From assembly GCF_019320115.1 (NCBI RefSeq), contig NC_089581.1, positions 95,678,269 through 95,742,268 of the forward strand: a stretch of DNA of 64,000 bases, in the 5' to 3' direction. The notes beneath the pieces are model-generated. The model ran no database searches. It was not told where the DNA came from and was given only the letters and a program-made list of their open reading frames with translations. This document shows positions 53,671 through 64,000 of the stretch, in pieces (the stretch's first letter is position 1; every line of letters starts with the position of its first letter). The stretch is from Miscanthus floridulus (taxonomy: Eukaryota; Streptophyta; Magnoliopsida; Poales; Poaceae). Made by a program: the position numbers and the translations under genes.

Positions 53671-54503
53671 TGATGTAGACTAGGCCCGATCTTTCAAAAG
53701 ATATGATAGCGTTGACTGGTAGAGACTCAAAGTTCACGATCTAGGCTTTGAACCAAGACTAATTTGGACCCCCGCAACCATTACACCACTGCTCCGTTTG
53801 TTATCAACCATGCGAACGCGATTGACCTCACCGAGAAGGCTTTCCTGCAAGCGAATCGAGAACACAAGCAAGAACGAGATGAACACAATCTAAAATTGCA
53901 AATAAATATAAGGCTTATGATAACAAGAAGGAGTTTAAGTCTTTATTCAAAAGGACTAATTGCCATAGGTGAACAAAATCAAGAACTGGGGCCCTGGTTC
54001 ATAGCAAGCAGCCTTGGCAGCATAGTTGTAGCAAAACGATGTCTGTTTCACGAGGAAATCAAGAACTAAACAAAACCCAAACCATAAAGAGAGTGACAAC
54101 TACTATTTATAGAGTCTTGGGCATCACCCCCTAGACACGCCCCCTAATGGACCCAAACACGATACACGGTCCAACGGACCAAAAGATGGTGTCGTAGCAC
54201 CCTGGCAGATTCTGAATGCTGCCTTATTTTGACGATTCCCATTGATTCCAAAGGTATTTTGACATTAGACCACTTGGATTAGCTTTCTTATCAAATTAGC
54301 TTTCCAACCATATGTGGATCATCGAGAATAGAGTTCGGATGCATCTTGGGTGACCAGTTTAAGGTAGACTGGTCCTAGAACCCGAGATAGGCTCTAACTT
54401 CAATTGGACTGGGCCTCCACCATGAGAAAGATGAATTGGATGCCCATGCTAGTCCTCCTCCTCTCCTTGGCTTGTATGTGATGAAGAAGTGATGTCCTCA
54501 TCA
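53671..54503 (-). repeat. 5' LTR of the gag-protease Gypsy element
   Basis: The 833-bp LTR is upstream in the element's direction. On the plus strand it begins TGATGTAGACTAGGCCCGAT and ends GATGTCCTCATCA, followed by the GATTT duplication. Confidence 0.92.
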
Positions 54504-55805
54504 GATTTGGTAGGATCAAAGAAAGACATTACGCATAATGGATTAATGGTATAGCTTGAGCCGCAGTTTTATTAGGATCTTCTTGCCCGCTTTTGACAAC
54601 AGCTTCTCTTTTCATCCCTAGATCTTTTTTCCACACCCGATCTTTCAAATAGATAAAAGTCTTTGCTTTTGAGAAGCCCACATACACTGGAAGACCCAAA
54701 TACTTCTTATTAGCTTCTATACCAATATTCAGTGTAGTCATGTCTTCCCTCTTATCGTTGTCTCTGGTGTTCTTGCTAAACACGACTGAAGATTTATCCT
54801 TGATGGTTTGCCCTGAGCATACCTCATACAAATCTAATACATTCTGTAGGTGTCATGCACTTCATTCATTAGCTTTCAGAAGTAGCAGTGAATCATCTGC
54901 AAACAAAAGATGGTTGGTAGTCAGTGCTTTAGCACAAATCCTCACACCTGCCAACTCCTTGCCTCTACAACATTTAGCAGTGAAGAGAAGCCTTTAGTGC
55001 ATATTAGAAACAGGTGTGGAGATATTGGATCGCCCTGTCTTAAGCCATACTCAGGTTTGATCTCTTAAGTTAGTATTCTATTCAACTTCACTCTATAGGA
55101 GACAGAAGTCACACATTCCATCACAATACAAAGGCACTCTTATTTGGCAACATGATATCAGTGAGGATACATTAACCTATTTGATAGACCCTTTGATGCA
55201 ATTTTATATACAATAGTACAAAGGCTAATCGACCTAGGATCTTTGAGCTTATTTGGATTCTTGGCTTTTGGAATTAGCAGCACCATTGTGTCATTCACCC
55301 ATGAGGCATTTCACCCCTTGCAAGAAAGTCTTCACTTCCCATACAATGTCTCCCCCCAACAATATGTTAGAACTGTTTATAGAAAAGAGCTAGCATTCCA
55401 TGCGCCTCTAGTGCTTTGAGATCACCAATCCCATCCAGCGTCACCTTGATCTCGTCACTACTCACCTCCCTACCAAGCCTCCCATTCATCTCCATAGAGC
55501 TTCTCAATGGCATATGTTGTAAGAGATCCTCGTAGTGATCACCTGCATGAGACTCAAAAAGAGTTATGTAATAGGTAAAAATCAGATTTCTCATACCCAC
55601 ATCATCCTCCACCATAACATCCTCCTCCATCACTAGCTTTTAAATTTTATTCTGCATTGTCCTTTTCTGACGCAAAGTAGTGGAAGAATTTTGAGTTATG
55701 ATCACCCTTCTCGAGCCATAATACATGAGCTCTTTGCCACCAATATAGATCTTTTTTATCTTCTAGGTTCACTAGTCTATATTTCAAGACTCGCTCTCTA
55801 GCAAC
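54504..55805 (-). pseudogene. L1-type LINE reverse transcriptase, broken
   Basis: On the minus strand the pieces read YYITLFESHAGDHYEDLLQH, GREVSSDEIKVTLDGIGDLK, LIPKAKNPNKLKD, YGLRQGDPISPHLF, the catalytic HLLFADDSLLLLKA (about 54872-54915) and KKYLGLPVYVGFSKAKTF. Several stops are present, and a section between the fingers and the palm is missing. The element was split at 54504 by the Gypsy insertion and continues at 37771. Its upstream side ends where an inverted SIRE LTR begins. Confidence 0.85.
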
Positions 55806-55807
55806 AC

Positions 55808-56404
55808 TGAAAGGTCCTAAATGGCTAAAGGGGGTGAATAGCCTATAAAAATTTCTATAAATACACTAGAGCAAGAGGTTATTACACTAAATGGCAAAAT
55901 ACAATTTTGCTCTAGCTCTACGAGGGTTGCAAGCCACTTATTCAACAATTGTAGTTATTATGATCACTAGGCACAAACAATGGCTATGTCACTACTCACT
56001 AAGAGCTCTCAATAAGTCTACACTAAACTAGCAAGCAAGACAAGCTCTCAAAACTAATTACACTAAAGAGCTTGATAGATAGTTTACAATAAATATAAAA
56101 GAGTGAGTATGGTGATTATACTGCCATGTTGAGGAATGAATCAATCACATGATGAATACCAATTTAATCACCGGGAGAATACCAAATGGCAAGAGACAAT
56201 AAATTTTTCTCTCAAGGTTCATGTGCTTACCGGCACGCTAGTCCCCATTGTGTCGACCAACACTTGGTGGTTCAGCGGCTAATAGGTATCACACACCTAG
56301 CTCACCACAAGAGGCGCTACAAGAACCTACTCTTAAGTGAGGTAACTCAATGGCACGAGCAATTTACTAGAGCTACCTTGCGGCTCTTTGCATGAGAAAG
56401 GTGC
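55808..56404 (-). mobile_element. Inverted SIRE-type LTR fragment
   Basis: The sequence starts TGAAAGGTCCTAAATGGC followed by GGGGGTGAATAGCC, the reverse complement of the ends of the LTRs at 43224 and 53131. It keeps the CAAGCTCTCA and TGCCATGTTGAGGAATGA landmarks in inverted order. It is cut off at 56404 by the next Gypsy LTR, so at least part of it may continue beyond the window's right edge. Confidence 0.75.
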
Positions 56405-58055
56405 TGTTTACACCAAAATTTGGTAAGCTTATCCTAGAAAGAAAAAGATCGGCTGATGATGTCAAAAGCGAGAAAGTTTTCTAATTAAGGGATATTTATG
56501 AGCCAACCAAGAAATATTATTTAATTAATTTGAGAGAGACATGACGTCTAGGTGCATATTAGGATGAAAGAAACAATGACACATATCAAATAAGAAAGCT
56601 TCATCAGCAAGGATTCTACATAAGTGAAATTAGAGTCCATGTATCTTGGTATTTCTTTTTATCTAGTCATGTTCGTTTAGGACTCTTATCGACCCAGGGT
56701 ATAAATATAAACCTTCGGCTATTGTATCAAAACAACAATCAATCCAATATCAAGTCATTTACTTTTTTGGCTCCAGCCACCCCTTAGGAGTAGGAGTAGA
56801 GTAGATCTCAGCGAGTTCTTCAGCAAGTATGGCTACATTGATCCGGTCGACCTCCACTACTTGTTGTAAGTACCGTTATGGCTTATACCTCTGTTCGTAT
56901 GGCTGCATCAATCCAGTCGACCTCCACTACAACTCTGGTATAAGTTAGTTATCAATTCTTGCCTAGTTCAAGTATGGTTGCATCGATCCGATCGACCCCC
57001 ACTGCATGAACTAGATCAAGGTCAGGTTATTGGCTCTACCTTAGATTGATAGTCTTTGGTAGATTCATTAAGTTACCAATATTGCTTATTGCTTTCATTA
57101 TTCATCTAAATTACAACAATATCACTCTGCCTGATTGGGATTGATCTAGATCGGTCTTATATCCTATTTAGCCTATCGTTTGTTAATCTAAAACTGATCT
57201 AATCTGTACATTAAACGATGAGTTACATTTTATTGGCTGTTTTACATCAATCTTGATCATGCATAGTATGCAGTTAAAGCATGTTGTGTCTTGAGTAGAT
57301 TTATTGGCTAGCAAAAACCGTTCCATGGCCCCTTATCACGGCCTGTGTGATTCTGCCTCACACCCCACTGTTAGCACCATGAAGTGGGGATCGTTATTCG
57401 GTAGATCTATTCCTGATAAGGCATGACTTTAACTATGCGCTATGCCTAAATCGACCGTTTTAGCCTATATCGAGTGCTTTCATGAGCAGTTCGCATCATG
57501 AGACCGTTGAAGTAAAGATAGATTGAAAGATGTGTTAGCCCCATGATTTTATTATTGTATTACGGCCTACATGATTCTGCTTCATGCCCCACTAATATTA
57601 GTAATGAGTTAGGGTCATTGAGTCTATTGTTATTTCTATGGCCTGCGTGATTCTGCCTTATGCCTCACTGGTCATAGCGATAGATGAGATCTAACATGTT
57701 TATTAGATTTGTCTTTATTAAATGGTTAAATAGTGTTGAATTGTTTTTTTATATAAAAGGGGTTCGGTTGCTTGTAATCATTGGCTCAGCATAAATCAAT
57801 CATTGTTGACATCTTATTGCCATTAATTAATATCTGCTCAAATAATGATATTTATCTTGAATGATAACCGATTCTTCTTATACAACCTAATGAGCTTTAA
57901 TTGATTTATTCTCATGAATATGCTGGAATCGACTATTTAGTCTATCTCCTTTCATATCAGCTCTCAGAGCCGCATATTCAGGACTGTCTGGCAACACCGA
58001 CAAGTTTTGCCCTTAATTACTGATAAGCTTTCTCTCTTTGTCAATCATAGGGTCA
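56405..58055 (+). repeat. 5' LTR of the second Gypsy, with triplicated motifs
   Basis: The LTR is about 1.65 kb (right edge approximate). It contains two internal triplications. One unit, TATGGCTRCATYGATCCGGT plus CGACCTCCACTAC, lies at about 56828-56860, 56898-56930 and 56973-57005. The other, CGGCCTGTGTGATTCTGCCT plus CATGCCCCACT, lies at about 57338-57369, 57562-57593 and 57638-57669. Confidence 0.75.
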
Positions 58056-58149
58056 AATTGACTGGCACATCTTGGGAGTAGTGCACAGGATCAACCATCC
58101 TTGCGCTGAAGCTAGAAGGATCTATAGCTCCATCGAGCAGACCCTTCTG

Positions 58150-60058
58150 ACTTGCTGCGTGTGTCCTCGGCACGGGGCGAAAATTCTATGTCGACATATG
58201 TTTCTAGCATGCTTGGTGACATCCTTATGATACATTATGAAGATCTACCTGATGGTGATAAATGTGTCATCAACAAAACTATAGAAGAGTTTCAGAACAA
58301 GTGTTTGTTGTCCTACACCAAAACACGTGACAACACAATTGTTCAAAAATTGCTACTACTAAGAGTTCTATTGCATGGATAGACAGATACAACTGAAGCT
58401 GAAGATAGGCATTTCTTTATAGAGGTTGTAGATAAATCTATTTGTGATGCCATATCAAGCCAAAATGAAGTTTTCTTGGACACATTCCACAACACCATGA
58501 AAGAAGCAATTCATGAGTGTCCAGTTGGTCAAGCTGGGCCAACTTATTACAACATTTCAGATCCGTCAACCTAAGGGACTAATCAAGTCGGTACCAGCCA
58601 TCAAGAAGCAGCACCGGCTGATAATGGTGACATCCAGGTAGTTCAGGGTTCATCTGAATAGACTCAAGGAACTATTGCAAATTAGATATAGTACAATCCT
58701 AGACCGTTAGTATAGCATGTGCAATAGCTAGTGGGGCAAGGTCAGAACTAGGTGATCAATTTTGGCACATCAGGTCACATACAGTCGTTGGCTCAAAAAA
58801 TAGCACCATCAATGCAAAGGATTCGTAGAGATATAGATCCTTATGTCTATAATCAGATACTTCAAGCAGCAAGCCAGCAAAGAACCCAGCAGATGGAGAT
58901 TCCACAAGGATATCACTATGGATCAGACTATAATACCTTTCACATGATTCTAAATCTAGGGTATCAATGCACATAGGATTTCAATCCACAGATGGGTCAG
59001 CAAGTACAGAGAAATCCAAATTCAAATGCTGATGAGTTGCTGCTGAAGGTGATTGAGATGATGAAAAATTAGTCCGGTCTGAAGCCAAAAGGGCTGACCT
59101 TTTCATACAAATACCCATATCTAGAATGGTATGATTTGGTCGCTCTTTCCACAAATTACAGGCTCCCAGAATTCGCTAAGTTCACTGGCCAAGACAGTAT
59201 AAGTACGATAGAACATGTCAGTCGGTATCTTACATAATTGGGCGAAGCATCAGTTGAGGATGCCCATTGAGTTCGTTTCTTCTCTTTATCCCTATCGGGG
59301 CCAGCCTTCACTTGGTTTTCATCACTACCAATCAATTCCATTGCCAATTGGGCTGACCTAGAGAAGAAGTTTCATATATATTTTTATACTAGGACTGGAG
59401 AAAAGAAGATTACCGATCTGACAACTATAAGACAGAAGACTAATGAATTGGGACTAGGAACTTGTGCTTCTCCTTAAACTTGGCTAATGATCAACTAGCT
59501 GCTTTAGCTGTTCAAGGAATACTACCAATATGGAAAGAAAAGCTACTGGGATAAGAATTTGATAACTTGGGTCAATTGGATCAACAAGTGGCAGCGCTCA
59601 ATAGCCAATTCCAAAGTATGCGCAGAGATACCTAATTTCAGAAAAGTACCACAGTGGTCGAGGCTTACAATCCATACTCAGTCGATGATGGCTATGAAGA
59701 TGAAGAAGAAGAGGTTGTTGTGGCTGAATAGAATTAGGGCAAGAAAACAATAATGATGCCAAATCCTTGGGGAAGAGGAGTCGAGGAGAGGTATGACTTT
59801 GATGTCACCAAATCAGACAAGCTCTTCAATTTCTTGCTTGAGAAAGGGCAAATCAAACTGCCCGATGGTCATGTTATGTTACCCCCTGATCAGTTGAAGA
59901 ATAAGAAGTTCTACAAGTTCTGTAACGCTACTTCTTATTCCACTAATGAATGCAGAATCTTTCAGAAACATATACATAGGGCTATTCAGAAAGGGAGGCT
60001 CAAATTTGATACGCCTCGGAAAATGAAAGTCGATGATAATCCTTTCCCAGGAAATTAA
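58150..60058 (+). pseudogene. Gypsy gag remnant
   Basis: Broken frames give YLEWYDLVALSTNYRLPEFAK, GQDSISTIEHVSRYL, FFSLSLSGPAFTWFSSLP and NWADLEKKFHIYFY, the Retrotrans_gag fold of grass Gypsy elements (about 59115-59395). An open stretch at 59753-60058 follows with FCNATSYSTNECRIFQKHIH, a degenerate zinc-binding-like region. Stops and frame changes are frequent before 59753. Confidence 0.78.
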
Positions 60059-60699
60059 AACATGGTTGATGCTAGGCTACTAAAAGGAAATACTAAGGTC
60101 CTAACATCAACCAAATCAAAAGAAGTCAGAACAGTCGATCCCACGATGTAAATATCGGATGACAAATATAGAGAAATTAAGAGACATCACGATGAACAAA
60201 AGAGCTGATATGAGCAGGGAGGAACATCAAAAGTAGGGACGACAAAGCCATGAGTTACATCTCTATTTCTGTTGAATAAGTGGCATCAACAAAAGGAAAA
60301 GGATTATTAGCATTGGTTAAAGGATCAAGAATACCAGCGTCAACTGGAAAGAGAAAGGTATGAAAGAAAACAAGCCGAATCACATTAGAATTGTCCTTTC
60401 TTCAGACATTGCTGGAATGAAGGTTTGAAGTTGCCTACCAGATATGACTGTCCAGAATGCAGCAATCAGTATTGGGAGTTTAGGCAATCTCAAACCAACC
60501 ACTGGTCTATCCATACTCAAGATGCATATCATCATAATAACATGGATTGACGCTTAAAAAATGGAAGTGTTCATGATCGGCTTAGAAAGCGAATTGTTGA
60601 TCAAAACTGGGCTGATCATGGAGAAGAAGTCGACAGAGAGAAAATATGTTTTGTAGGAAGGCCAATGGTGTATAGGAGGTTTAACAAGGGGCCAGAAGA

Positions 60700-61457
60700 G
60701 AAGGGTGCAGCACTTAAGAAACAAAGAGTTGGAACAGGCTCAGACATCCGGTAAACCTCAAGTATGGCGAACTAAGCAAACAGCTGATAGAAAGCAACCA
60801 TCGGCAAATATCCAAATGGCTTTTCTATTACCATCAGAATTCAGAGCTCTAGTAGATCAAGAAGTTTATTTGGATTTAGATGAATCAGAGTATGAGGAGA
60901 TAGTTGCTAAGTTGACAGTTGTACAACAAGCAATATTTAATAAACCAGTCAAGCATCGGTACTTAAAGGCTTTATATATGAAAGGTTTTATTGATGGGAA
61001 GCCGATGAACAAGATGTTGGTAGATGGAGGTGCTTCTGTCAATCTAATGCCTTACACAACTTTTTGTAAACTTGGCAAAGGACCATGAGGTCTGATGGAG
61101 ACTGACATGATGCTTAAGGACTTTGGAGGTAATGTGTCTAAGACCCCGGGGGCAATAAACGTCAAACTGACAATTGGGAGTAAGACTCTGCTCACCACAT
61201 TCTTTGTCATCAATAGAAAAGGGTCATACAGTTTACTCCTTGGTCATGATTGGATTCATGCGAACTGTTGTGTACCATCGACCATGCATCAGTGTTTGAT
61301 GCAGTGGCATGGAAATGATGTCGAACTGGTTCGTGCTCATGAGTTTGTAAGTATCGCAACAGCTGATCTAGTCTTTTGGGAGCTAGGAGACTTCAAATGC
61401 TTTTCTGGCAAGTTATGGGAAGGAGGCTTCATTAAAATCAGCAATGAAAGCCAATAG
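60700..61457 (+). pseudogene. Gypsy protease remnant
   Basis: The frame contains DGKPMNKMLVDGGASVNLMP (about 60993-61053), an aspartic-protease active-site loop reading Asp-Gly-Gly, and after one TGA at 61087-61089 GSYSLLLGHDWIHANCCVPS. The second half lies in the same reading frame. It ends at a TAG at 61455. The RT domain that normally follows is absent. Confidence 0.8.
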
Positions 61458-63692
61458 CCGATGCAAGTGATCGACTCTGAGAGTTTGTTTTAGTAAATAG
61501 TCACGGCTCCATGTCGGCCATTGGATTAAGGAAGAATAAACACTGGTCCTAGAGATGGGCTTAGGCTAACATATGTGAACACTAAATGGAATCCTAAGTG
61601 TGAGTAAGAATTGATAGATTTCTTAAATGAAGTTTTGTTGCACTTGATGAGGTGCTTGCTCTGAATCGATCGATTGTTTAACCTTTGGTTTGAAGAGTTC
61701 TGGTGCAACCTATCAATAGCAATTGATGAAACAAATTTGAAGGAATATTACCCTAACATTTGATTAACACTTGATAGCCAATTCATTTAGTCATCAGCTC
61801 TAATAGCCGGTACCAGAAGGGTATCACATCTAGTTCAAAAAATAAGCCTAAAGATGTGAAAAAGCCGATACGATACGTATCGCCTATAGAGCAAAAACAA
61901 AAATGAAGATAGTCATGACAACAACAAGGGTGTATGCACTACCATGATGTACCTATAGCGCGCTCAACGGCAACGTAGGAAGTCTATTGGCCAGCCTTGA
62001 CCTTTGTTGCAGTTTGTGGCTTCAACAAGTGAATTTTTCATAGTGCTCTTTCTATGTTCTCAACTTGATCTGATTGCGGGGCTTCTGAAACTGACAGTCG
62101 CCTTATTAAAGGTTAGAAGCAATAAATGAAAGATTGCTCGCAATCGGCTTAGGATTGGAAGATCAAGACATCAAGCCAATAGAGCCCTTTATGTAGTGCA
62201 TGCAAGTCAGATTTCCATGCATATATATACATGATGTATGTGGGCACAAAAAGGATGAGTCAAATCTTGGAAGTACGTGCGGTCATGTCATATCATATGT
62301 TTGATTGAGAACGTAGAGATCATAAGGCCGACGAAGTCTAGCTGATATGTACATACTAGGAGAAAGTATGAGCAAAGACATTCATTGGTTCAAAGCGAAG
62401 GTACGCATATTCTTTATTTCACGTTTTTCCTGCCACTTGTGAACAATCTATCATAGGGAAAATATGCTATCTAAGTAGTTGATGAATAAGATATGGTATG
62501 ATGAAAGAAACCTTGCTTCTTTTTGCAAAGTACTTGGGAAATTTTCTTACAAAAATTCAAAATCAATAGCTTGTCTCCTCAATGATGTTGAATTTCCTAC
62601 CAGAGCCATATATTAGTCTCATTAAAAACCTTCCACATAAGCTACTCGCTCTGTGTTGAGTTTTCTCAAGTTTTGTTGACCCTTGTTGAGAGATTTATCA
62701 TGTTCCTAAGATCAAGATCACATACATGGCACATGTATGTGCTGCTTCTATACTGGAAGTACGCAAAAACATGTTCTTCATCCACCTCAAAATGTTATGC
62801 TCCTACACTAGGAGAAGACAAAAAATTGTTTGGTTTTATTAGAATGAATGCTCTAAGTTCTTGATAATATTTCTCTCAAAAAAATTGTTATAAAGAGAGA
62901 CATGGGTTATGCAAAAATATATAAAAGATGGATACAAAAGAAGTCCAAAATAAATAAATAAAAAAGGGAAAAAGAAAAAGATGAGAAAAGATAGTCCATG
63001 TTCTCGCAAAAATATTCCATAAGAGAGAAATGTATTTCAAAGAGCATAGTAGAATTATGTTAGCCACCAAATATTCCACGCACATGCACATCTTGATCTA
63101 AGAGTATGACATTTCTCTCCTTGGATCCAGGATTTGACCTTACAATATATGTAAGGTAAGTACGCTACATATTTTATTCCTACCTAAAACTCCACATAAG
63201 CTTTTTAGAAGTAGGATAAGAAGAGACAAAACAATGCTTTGATGAGGAACTATACACATTGAGCGATCTGAGAGAATCATTTGAGGAGCAAAGCTATATT
63301 TTAATTTGAAAATCTTTCAAAAACCCAAGTTTTCTGAGCAGGGGAAGCGAGGATGACTAGATTCTAATCAGTTCCATTCCTCAACCACCCAAAATGGTAT
63401 GGTAGACACTTCAAAGTTCACATGTGTAGGTGAGGCTTGAAATAAGCATATTTCCATATAACTGGTTAGCTTGTATTGCTATGATCGAACTCGGGGGGCC
63501 AGCTCCTAATCGGCTAAAGCAGATGAACAGAGATGCAGAGAAATATCAATTTTGAAGTTATCAAGATAAAAAAGAAGATGGAGCCGATGCAGATTTTAGT
63601 GATTGCGATCAAATGTCATCGGCTGGGAAAAAGAAGACCATCGGATCAAAATAGTTCAAAGCATGAAAACTCATACTTCGAACTAGGGGGGC
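61458..63692 (+). other. Gypsy internal region without pol
   Basis: This 2.2-kb stretch lies between the protease remnant and the 3' LTR. It holds no RT, RNase H or integrase motif in any frame I could read, only short AT-rich frames. Its end carries the polypurine tract at 63683-63692. Confidence 0.7.
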
Positions 63693-64000
63693 TGTATTTA
63701 CACCAAAATTTGGTAAGCTTATCCTGGAAAGAAAGAGATCGGTCAATGATGTCAAAAGCGAGAAAGTTTCCTAATTAAGGGATATTTATTAGCTGACCAA
63801 GAAATATTATTTAATTAATTTGAGAGAGACATGACGTCCAGGTGCATATTAGGATGAAAGAAACAAGGACACATATCAAATAAGGAAGCTTCATCAGCAA
63901 GGATTCTACATAAGGGAAATTAGAGTCCATGTATCTTGGTATTTCTTTTTATCTAGTCATGTTCGTTTAGGACTCGTATCAGCCTAGGGTATAAATATAA
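63693..64000 (+). repeat. 3' LTR of the second Gypsy (start only)
   Basis: The first 308 bases of the LTR match 56405 onwards with a handful of substitutions and a 2-base TA insertion near its start. The rest lies outside the window. Confidence 0.88.

Larger units (their letters stand above)
37777..54503 (-). mobile_element. Gypsy-type LTR element, gag-protease only, split by Copia
   Basis: LTRs at 37777-38608 and 53671-54503 (832 and 833 bp) begin TGATGTAGA and end GTCA or ATCA. They are flanked by the perfect 5-bp duplication GATTT (37772-37776 and 54504-54508). A TGGTATTAGAG primer-binding site sits beside the right LTR on the minus strand (about 53658-53668), so the element reads right to left. 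With the inserted Copia (41406-53131) removed it is about 5.0 kb and carries gag and protease but no RT, RNase H or integrase. The LTRs differ by about 10% over the first 340 bases by eye, mostly transitions. Its target was the LINE. Confidence 0.93.
56405..64000 (+). mobile_element. Second gag-protease Gypsy element, 3' LTR cut by the window
   Basis: The 5' LTR starts TGTTTACACCAAAATTTGG at 56405. The same sequence returns at 63693 (TGTATTTACACCAAAATTTG) after an AACTAGGGGGGC polypurine tract and runs to the window end. The LTR appears to end near 58055, followed by CTGGCACATCTTGGGAG, probably the primer-binding region. The internal part, about 5.6 kb, has gag and protease but no RT, RNase H or integrase motif. 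Placement in the Tat-like group is an inference from the gag style. All frames are broken. Confidence 0.85.

Overview
The window is plant nuclear DNA, almost certainly from a grass. The signs are a GC-rich first exon, Tourist- and Stowaway-type MITEs, a tRNA-derived SINE resembling the Poaceae Au family, and Copia/Gypsy LTR elements of the kinds common in panicoid grasses. An Andropogoneae relative of sorghum, sugarcane or maize is plausible, but the species cannot be fixed from the sequence. Only one ordinary gene is present.

Gene (about 3.8-36.1 kb, minus strand): a callose synthase of the CALS10/GSL8 type, a large plasma-membrane (1,3)-beta-glucan synthase. I traced 51 exons from the ATG at 35840 to the stop at 3982. 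All junctions are GT-AG, the phases are consistent throughout, and the total of 5,745 nt encodes 1,914 residues with no internal stop. That is close to the length I recall for Arabidopsis GSL8 (about 1.9 thousand residues). The introns have absorbed many mobile elements: a 4.4-kb Copia element in intron 36 with 232-bp LTRs and target duplication GCCCA, two sister hAT-type elements of about 780 bp in introns 9 and 10 with perfect 8-bp target duplications, three SINEs, several Tourist/Stowaway MITEs, Helitron-like pieces, a 148-bp tandem duplication and long C/G homopolymers. None of them touches an exon.

Left flank (1-3.3 kb): a fragment of a SIRE-type Copia LTR, two tandem Helitron-type 3' ends and a plus-strand L1 LINE fragment.

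Right flank (36.2-64 kb): a nest of transposons. An L1-type LINE on the minus strand is split by a MITE (about 37194-37525) and by a Gypsy element (37777-54503, TSD GATTT). That Gypsy retains gag and protease only, and it is split by an 11.7-kb SIRE-type Copia (41406-53131). The Copia pol is in turn interrupted between integrase and reverse transcriptase by a truncated Gypsy 5' end (about 46918-48352). LTR divergence estimated by eye is about 10% for the outer Gypsy and about 4% for the inner Copia, which agrees with the nesting order. After the LINE come an inverted fragment of a SIRE LTR (55808-56404) and a second gag-protease-only Gypsy (56405 to beyond 64000), whose 3' LTR is cut by the window end.

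As a whole, this is one intact, probably essential cell-wall gene with an intron-swollen structure, next to a silent heterochromatin-like block of decayed retroelements. I found no operon-like system, CRISPR array, tRNA or rRNA gene.
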